64,000 bases of DNA from Halalkalirubrum salinum (GTDB lineage Archaea > Halobacteriota > Halobacteria > Halobacteriales > Haloferacaceae). The stretch covers positions 1-64,000 of the forward strand of contig NZ_SRSG01000058.1 of NCBI RefSeq assembly GCF_005543295.1. Reading direction: 5' to 3'. Made by a program: the position numbers and the translations under genes. Positions 59,265 through 64,000 of the stretch are shown in pieces. The notes below the pieces were generated by a model. That model worked only from the letters and a program-made list of their open reading frames with translations. It ran no database searches and was not told the DNA's origin. Each line of letters opens with the position of its first letter. Positions within the stretch are counted from its first letter, which is position 1.

Positions 59265-59696
59265 ATGACCGACGACTGTATCTTCTGTCGCATCATCGAC
59301 GGCGACATCCCCAGCCGAACCGTCTACGAAGACGAGGACGTCTTTGCGTTCCTCGACGTGAATCCGCTCGCTACTGGGCATACGCTCGTCATTCCAAAAG
59401 CTCACCACGAGCGGCTGGACGACCTTCCGGAGGGGCTGTCTTCGAGCCTGTTCGACGCGGTTCACGCGCTCACGCCGGCGATCGAAACTGCTGTCAACGC
59501 CGACGCAACCACGATCGGAATCAACAACGGGCCTGCGGCCGGTCAAGAAGTACCGCACGTCCACGTCCACATTGTTCCGCGCTTCGAGGGCGACGGCGGC
59601 GGCCCCATCCACGCGATCGAACCTGATCGTCCCGATCCGAGTGACGACGAACTTGATGCGACGCTGGTGGCGATTGGTGAGGCGATCGATCGGTGA
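59265..59696 (+). CDS. HIT-family nucleotide hydrolase
   Basis: 143 residues of the HIT superfamily. The N-terminus DCIFCRIIDGDIPSRTVYED is typical (Cys pair for Zn), and the catalytic HIT motif is EVPHVHVHIVPRFEGD. Members hydrolyse AMP-linked nucleotides (AMP-NH2, ApnA). The substrate is not determined. It may be cotranscribed with the small membrane gene upstream. Confidence 0.93.
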   Translation: MTDDCIFCRIIDGDIPSRTVYEDEDVFAFLDVNPLATGHTLVIPKAHHERLDDLPEGLSSSLFDAVHALTPAIETAVNADATTIGINNGPAAGQEVPHVHVHIVPRFEGDGGGPIHAIEPDRPDPSDDELDATLVAIGEAIDR

Positions 59697-60028
59697 ATAC
59701 ACTGAAACAAAAGTATTTGGTGTTATATACGAATATACACGTGTATATTTTTGATACTAATATTCATCTAACTAGAACTGTCTGGATTGGTCAATACTGC
59801 CGGCAAACATTTCAAAATAGTGTGCTGTGAGGATGTCAGTGAAGGCCTCACTTAATACATCTTGTGGCCCTTCTAAGAACTACAGTACTCGAAAGTACAC
59901 AGTATGCGTCCGCTCTCATATGCAGTGGACGTTCTCGTGACGGTAGATTACCGTCCATTCCCGTGGTTTTGTCTCCTCGTGGGCCGCATACATAGTCCAA
60001 ACGCAGACTGCAATATCCAACCCACACA
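59697..60028. other. AT-rich intergenic region with an 18-bp palindrome
   Basis: The region follows the HIT gene and precedes a winged-helix gene. The exact palindrome AATATACACGTGTATATT lies at 59732-59749. There is no convincing gene, and the plus-strand frame from 59904 is a shadow. The palindrome could be an operator or a transcription-ending structure. Confidence 0.5.
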
Positions 60029-60361
60029 ATGCCTCAAAATAACCCATCGCAGTCAAACCACATCGACAAATTACTGCACGTACTTGCAGACCCACACTGT
60101 CGGACTACCCTCTCGTACTTGCAGCACTCCTCGGACAGTGTTGTTTCGGTTCAAGACCTCACAGACGAGATCAGTACCGACGGTCACGGCGACACAACAC
60201 AGCTCAGGATCAAATTACACCACTCGACGCTCCCCCGACTGGCAGATACTGGCGTCCTTGAGTACGATCCAACCGATCATACAGTACGGTATCACGGCCA
60301 CCCCCAACTGGAACCGCTCATGAATAGTATCTCTGAGTCGTCTCCCGAGACGATCGACTAA
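60029..60361 (+). CDS. Winged-helix protein (DUF7344-like)
   Basis: 110 residues. The middle part (IDKLLHVLADPHCRTTLSYL, VSVQDLTDEIS, QLRIKLHHSTLPRLADTGVL, YDPTDHTVRYHGHPQL) has the ArsR/DUF7344-like winged helix with recognition helix around RIKLHHSTLPRL. It is a probable transcription regulator of haloarchaeal type. The target is unknown. It is transcribed alone from the AT-rich region to its left. Confidence 0.75.
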   Translation: MPQNNPSQSNHIDKLLHVLADPHCRTTLSYLQHSSDSVVSVQDLTDEISTDGHGDTTQLRIKLHHSTLPRLADTGVLEYDPTDHTVRYHGHPQLEPLMNSISESSPETID

Positions 60362-60581
60362 CCGCTACTCAGCGATTTTTTCAATCAAGTTGCACGCTGT
60401 CGATCGTCGCACACACAGGTGTTCAGGCAGGGGTGGAAATTGAAGTGTAATCAGCGTCTTGTCTACAAATCTCTCAACTTCACGTGAACGTAGGCCATTA
60501 GAATCTATCTTAATTATTAGTTTTAATTCTATATATCTAATTGCTGTATTACAGTTCGTCCTACTATTATCAGATCCAATA

Positions 60582-60590
60582 ATTTATATA
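60582..60590 (+). promoter_or_regulatory. TATA-like element upstream of TFB
   Basis: ATTTATATA lies about 30 bases before the ATG at 60619. It fits an archaeal TATA box with a leader of a few bases. The gap 60362-60618 shows no gene. Confidence 0.45.
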
Positions 60591-60618
60591 CGATGTACTG
60601 GCACAATAGTACGTACGA

Positions 60619-61524
60619 ATGAAGAGTCACGATCTATCTGTGGCAACTGATTCGGCTTGTCCGGAATGCAGCGGTGCAGTTCGGGCAAGTGATGGTGAGA
60701 TTGTCTGCAACCAATGCGGATTAGTCGTAGATGAAGACCTGATCGATCGTGGGCCGGAGTGGCGCTCATTCACCGACGACAGAGAACAAAAACAACGAAC
60801 CGGTGCACCACTCACACCATCCCGACACGATCGCGGACTGTCGACAGAAATTGGCCGTCCCGGGTCGCATTCACCCCGACGCCGGCGACGGATGGCCAGA
60901 CTCCGCCGCCAACATCGTCGCGCACAAACGGCATCAAAGCGCGATCGTAACCGGCGCAACTCGTTTTTTGAGATTAGACAGCAGGTCTCGACGCTGTCGC
61001 TGCCGGATATGGTTCGCGATACCGCGTGTTCGATTTTCCGATCGGCGCAAAACGCGGATCTGCTCCAGGGCCGATCGCTTGAGGGATTTGCTGCCGCCAG
61101 TGTGTACGCCGCGTGCCGCATCGCTTCGGTCTCGCGAACGAAAGCTGAGATCCTCGTTGCGTCGAAAGCTACTGCGGCCGAACTCGACGCTGCATTTGCT
61201 GCGATCAACCGCGAGCTCGACATTCCGATTGGACCGCCGTTGCCGATCGAATATATCCCTCGATACGCAACTGAACTCGAACTTGACGCACAGGCTGAAT
61301 CGTATGCGAGGAGGCTCGCGATCGCGTGTCAGGAGTCTGGGCTCTCGAACGGTCGCAACCCAGCAGGTATTGCCGCCGCGTGTCTGTACACTGCAGGTCT
61401 CGAATACGGGTATGCGATCACCCAACGGGAAGCCGCGGCGGTTGCCGATGTTTCTTCGGTAACTGTTCGAAAAACATATAAAAAGCTTGATGAATTAGAT
61501 TGCACACCTGATCGATCGCGCTGA
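60619..61524 (+). CDS. tfb: Transcription initiation factor IIB (TFB)
   Basis: 301 residues. An N-terminal zinc ribbon (CPECSGAVRASDGEIVCNQCG) is followed by the B-finger/linker (GLVVDEDLIDRGPEWRSF) and two cyclin folds (LQGRSLEGFAAASVYAACRI and LSNGRNPAGIAAACLYTAGL). The B-reader region is basic (RRRRRMARLRRQHRRA), which is longer in Arg than typical. It recruits RNA polymerase to TATA/BRE promoters. Haloarchaea have several TFBs. This is one paralogue. Confidence 0.95.
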   Translation: MKSHDLSVATDSACPECSGAVRASDGEIVCNQCGLVVDEDLIDRGPEWRSFTDDREQKQRTGAPLTPSRHDRGLSTEIGRPGSHSPRRRRRMARLRRQHRRAQTASKRDRNRRNSFFEIRQQVSTLSLPDMVRDTACSIFRSAQNADLLQGRSLEGFAAASVYAACRIASVSRTKAEILVASKATAAELDAAFAAINRELDIPIGPPLPIEYIPRYATELELDAQAESYARRLAIACQESGLSNGRNPAGIAAACLYTAGLEYGYAITQREAAAVADVSSVTVRKTYKKLDELDCTPDRSR

Positions 61525-61582
61525 TCTGTCGTCCCCTGCAGCCGATCGCTTATGTACTATCGCGGCTTCACATTGGATACTG

Positions 61583-63013
61583 ATGGCTTCTGCTCCAATC
61601 TCTGCACTTGCGGATCGCGCAGCAGCCTGTGCGGATCGTCTCCGCGACGCAGAGTCGGTGCTCTTGCTTTCGCACATCGATGCGGATGGATTGACGAGTG
61701 CGGCGATCGCTGCAAGCGCGCTCGAACGGGCCGAAATCGCCTTCGAGGCGGGATTTGAAAAACAGCTCGACGCTGCGGCGCTTGATCGGGCAGCCGAGAC
61801 GGATCACGAGACCGTTTTATTCACAGATTTCGGGAGCGGACAACTCGACCAGATTGCTCCCCATGAAGCTGCTGGCGATTTTACACCGATTATCGCTGAT
61901 CATCACCAGCCAGCGGACGCTGAGACCGCGTATCACCTCAATCCGCTGTTGGTTGGGATCGACGGCGCGTCGGAACTTTCGGGCGCTGGAACGACGTATG
62001 TACTTGCACGCGCGCTCGAACCTGCCGGCAGTGACGTGGACAACCGCGACTTGGCCGCGCTCGCCGTTGTCGGTGCAGTCGGCGACATGCAGAGTGGCAC
62101 CGATGGATTAACTGGCGCGAATGAGTCGATCGTGACCGAGGGTGTCGAAGCGGGTGTCATCACGGTCAGCACCGACCTGACGCTGTACGGCAAACAGACC
62201 AGACCGCTGCCGAAACTCCTCGAATACGCTAGTGAGGCACGCATTCCCGGTATTTCGAACGACCAGCACGGATCGGTTGAATTCCTCTCAGGGCTCGACA
62301 TTCCGTTAAAAAGCGACGGTGAGTGGCGACGGTGGGTTGATCTCTCGGACGACGAACGCCGGACGGTCGTTAACGCGCTCTTGCGCCGGGCAGTCGCAAG
62401 CGGCGTTCCGGCCGATCGAATCGACGACCTCGTCGGGACAACATATCAACTCACACGTGAGGAACACGGAACCGAGCTCCGCGACGTCAGCGAATTCTCT
62501 ACCTTGCTGAACGCCACTGCCCGCTACGAACGGGCGGATGTTGGACTGGGAGTGTGTCTCGGCGATCGTGAAGACGGACTCATGGAGGCTAGACAGCTGC
62601 TTCGGAACCACCGTCGAAACCTCTCAGAGGGGTTGCAGTGGGTCACAAGCGAGGGTGTTACAATCGAGGATAACGTCCAGTGGTTCGATGCCGGGACGCG
62701 GATACGCGAGACGATCGTTGGCATTGTTGCCGGGATGGCTGTCGGTGCCAATGGCGTTCGCCACGATCTGCCGATCATCGCCTTTGCCGAGAAATCACCG
62801 GATGAAATCAAGGTTTCCGCTCGCGGGAGCGGCTTTCTTGTCGGTCGCGGGCTTGACCTTTCTGTTGTGATGCGTGAGGCTGCTCGTGCAGTCGGTGGAG
62901 ACGGTGGCGGGCATACGATCGCAGCTGGGGCGACGATTCCGTCGGGTACACAGCGGTCATTCGTTGACGAAGCCGGACGAATCGTTAATGAACAACTTTC
63001 AAAACGATCTTGA
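61583..63013 (+). CDS. DHH-family single-strand exonuclease (RecJ-like)
   Basis: 476 residues. The DHH domain has LLSHIDADGLTSAAIAA (motif I), VLFTDFGSGQ and the DHH motif FTPIIADHHQPAD. The DHHA1-like C-terminal domain ends DGGGHTIAAGATIPSG. Related archaeal proteins (GAN, RecJ-like) degrade ssDNA or RNA and associate with GINS or DNA repair. Catalysis depends on Mn. It begins with ATG 61583, soon after the TFB stop (58 bases). Confidence 0.88.
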   Translation: MASAPISALADRAAACADRLRDAESVLLLSHIDADGLTSAAIAASALERAEIAFEAGFEKQLDAAALDRAAETDHETVLFTDFGSGQLDQIAPHEAAGDFTPIIADHHQPADAETAYHLNPLLVGIDGASELSGAGTTYVLARALEPAGSDVDNRDLAALAVVGAVGDMQSGTDGLTGANESIVTEGVEAGVITVSTDLTLYGKQTRPLPKLLEYASEARIPGISNDQHGSVEFLSGLDIPLKSDGEWRRWVDLSDDERRTVVNALLRRAVASGVPADRIDDLVGTTYQLTREEHGTELRDVSEFSTLLNATARYERADVGLGVCLGDREDGLMEARQLLRNHRRNLSEGLQWVTSEGVTIEDNVQWFDAGTRIRETIVGIVAGMAVGANGVRHDLPIIAFAEKSPDEIKVSARGSGFLVGRGLDLSVVMREAARAVGGDGGGHTIAAGATIPSGTQRSFVDEAGRIVNEQLSKRS

Positions 63014-63041
63014 CTCGTCTGGTTTACGAGGTGTGGGCGGC

Positions 63042-63623
63042 TCACTCACCTGCCTTCCCGAGATCACGAAAGACGACTCGGTAGTCCTCGGACGTAAGAT
63101 CTTCGGTCAGCTCAGTGAACTCTTTGTCCAAATCCTCAATCTGCTCGAGTAGATCTGTGTATTCCTCGCTTGCGGTGAGTTCACTTCGGGACTTCTCAGA
63201 CTCGAGTAGAGCACGCTTTGATGCCAGCGCTGTCGCGTCTTGGAGCAACGCATCGTACTCTGATCGGATAAATAATGTCTCGACGGCTTCACGAAGGTCA
63301 TTTCGGTTGACTGGTTTGACAATGTACAGATCAAATCCCATGTTGACGATGTCAAAATCCGGTTCGACGCCAGTGACCATTCCGACCCGGCAGTCCAGTC
63401 CGTTTTTATTTATGGCGTCGAGCACGTCTGAGCCTGGACCATCTGGTAACCGTCGATCGAGTAATACGATATCGATAGCCGAGGCGTCGTCACGTTGGAC
63501 CCGATCGATCGCGTCTGCGGCAGTGTGGACGGTCTCTACGGTGTATGATTTTTCAAGAAACCGCTTGTATAGCCCGGCGATTGATTCATCATCCTCAACG
63601 ACAAGGATATAGCGGTCACCCAT
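63042..63623 (-). CDS. HalX-domain response regulator
   Basis: 193 residues from ATG 63623 (MGDRYILVVEDDESIAGLYK). The receiver domain has phospho-acceptor Asp56 in DIVLLDRRLPDG and the switch Lys in YIVKPV. The C-terminal helix region (YDALLQDATALASKRALLES) is the HalX domain found in haloarchaeal response regulators. It has no DNA-binding domain. No histidine kinase lies nearby. It is convergent with the DHH gene. Confidence 0.9.
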   Translation of the reverse strand: MGDRYILVVEDDESIAGLYKRFLEKSYTVETVHTAADAIDRVQRDDASAIDIVLLDRRLPDGPGSDVLDAINKNGLDCRVGMVTGVEPDFDIVNMGFDLYIVKPVNRNDLREAVETLFIRSEYDALLQDATALASKRALLESEKSRSELTASEEYTDLLEQIEDLDKEFTELTEDLTSEDYRVVFRDLGKAGE

Positions 63624-63951
63624 CAGCTGATCACCCGCAGACGACCCGTCACAATCCAGGTCTTCCCGTTTGCCCGGCACATATATATTAAGGTGCTCAT
63701 TTCCGACGATATAAACCTAACTGAATACTTGGTTATAGTAGTGTTTGCAATTTTATTCCGGCTGTTGTTCGGGGAGCGTGGGCGCAACCGCTCTCGAAGC
63801 AAATACCAAATAAGCTGTTGGGAGGCCTTGTAAACGCTCGTATAATCCAGTTGGTTCACTGGTTTCGTCGGACAACCTATCTCGGTACTTATGTCGACGT
63901 CGATAGCCGGTGGTATCTTTTAGGAGGGGTTCGTAGGACACATAACTACAC
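63624..63951. other. Intergenic region with promoters, no gene seen
   Basis: The gap lies between the HalX response regulator gene and the KaiC-like gene. A TATA-like ACATATATATTA (63684-63694) fits the response regulator's promoter on the minus strand. ATCTTTTAGG near 63914 may serve the rightward gene. Open frames here have no recognisable domain. Confidence 0.4.
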
Positions 63952-64000
63952 ATGTCGGACATTATCAAAACCGGCGTCGAAGGTCTCGATTCGATTCTCG
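63952..64000 (+). CDS. KaiC/RadA-type ATPase, N-terminal fragment
   Basis: The last 16 codons of the window read MSDIIKTGVEGLDSIL, the typical start of a KaiC-family P-loop ATPase (compare MRIPSGVSGFDDLV of 3681-4376). The rest lies beyond the window. Placement next to a HalX response regulator suggests a signalling role. Confidence 0.6.
   Translation, partial: MSDIIKTGVEGLDSIL

Noticed and set aside
59699-59716. GAAACAAAAG near the end of the HIT gene as another ORB
   Set aside because: Lacks the TTCCA arm and the GGGG block; chance similarity.
59904-60323. 139-codon plus-strand frame overlapping the winged-helix gene
   Set aside because: Ser/Thr/Arg-rich and out of frame with the recognisable winged-helix protein.
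63623-63859. 78-codon minus-strand frame upstream of the HalX regulator
   Set aside because: No domain, not acidic, covers the likely promoter of the response regulator.

Overview
The window is a chromosomal segment of a haloarchaeon (class Halobacteria). The evidence is the very acidic proteome, a halophilic-type 2Fe-2S ferredoxin, twin-arginine lipoproteins, TATA/BRE promoters with very short leaders, archaeal CheF, TFB, PolD and Orc1/Cdc6, KEOPS Cgi121, PurO, and an ORB-type replication origin. GC content looks moderate for the group, with many CGATCG/GATCG motifs. I do not assign a species.

Layout. 0-1.3 kb: an unknown gene cut by the left edge and a PIN-toxin/RHH-antitoxin pair. 1.6-4.4 kb: a NifU-like Fe-S protein, a small conserved protein, and a three-gene operon with a KaiC-like ATPase and a second RecA-fold ATPase. 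4.5-12.5 kb: a taxis block (cheW, cheB-cheA-cheR, a HEAT-repeat protein and two convergent CheF-family genes). cheY, cheC, cheD and the archaellum genes are not in the window. 12.6-20.6 kb: ferredoxin, a zinc ribbon, two membrane proteins, an OLD-like ATPase/nuclease with a small partner gene, prepilin peptidase, hisI and a coiled-coil protein. 20.6-28 kb: a GlmM-type mutase, a membrane protein, and the 2-oxoacid dehydrogenase operon (E1alpha-E1beta-E2-E3). 28.3-31.2 kb: a metal ABC importer behind a DtxR-like palindromic operator. 31.3-39.7 kb: O-acetylhomoserine sulfhydrylase, a HalOD1 protein, a small ferredoxin, Hel308, Cgi121, tRNA-Gln(CUG), PurO, a phosphoesterase and aspartokinase.

40-47.2 kb is the replication-origin locus. 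oapA-oapB-oapC read leftward and orc1/cdc6 rightward from an origin with two inverted ORB elements flanking an AT-rich unwinding region. Signal peptidase I and the PolD small subunit follow. Further ORB-like sites lie inside the PolD gene and at two more leftward intergenic spots.

47.2-64 kb: a GNAT-like protein, DUF373, a DUF6517 lipoprotein, a radical SAM protein, a SIMPL lipoprotein split at a 9-base homopolymer, and a roughly 5.3 kb block bounded by inverted copies of a 51-residue membrane-protein gene. The block holds DUF2062, a Pit-type permease, a beta-propeller protein, prs, a small membrane protein and a family-4 uracil-DNA glycosylase. Then come HIT, a winged-helix protein, TFB, a DHH nuclease, a HalX response regulator and the start of a KaiC-like gene.

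The most unusual signal is a recurrent class of short tandem duplications (27-33 bp units) that copy the 3' end of a gene together with its stop codon. They follow purO, prs, lpdA, glmM and the second cheF gene. They suggest a mechanism that repeatedly reduplicates gene ends in this lineage. Related repeats lie in linkers, one divergent promoter region and one convergent intergenic region.
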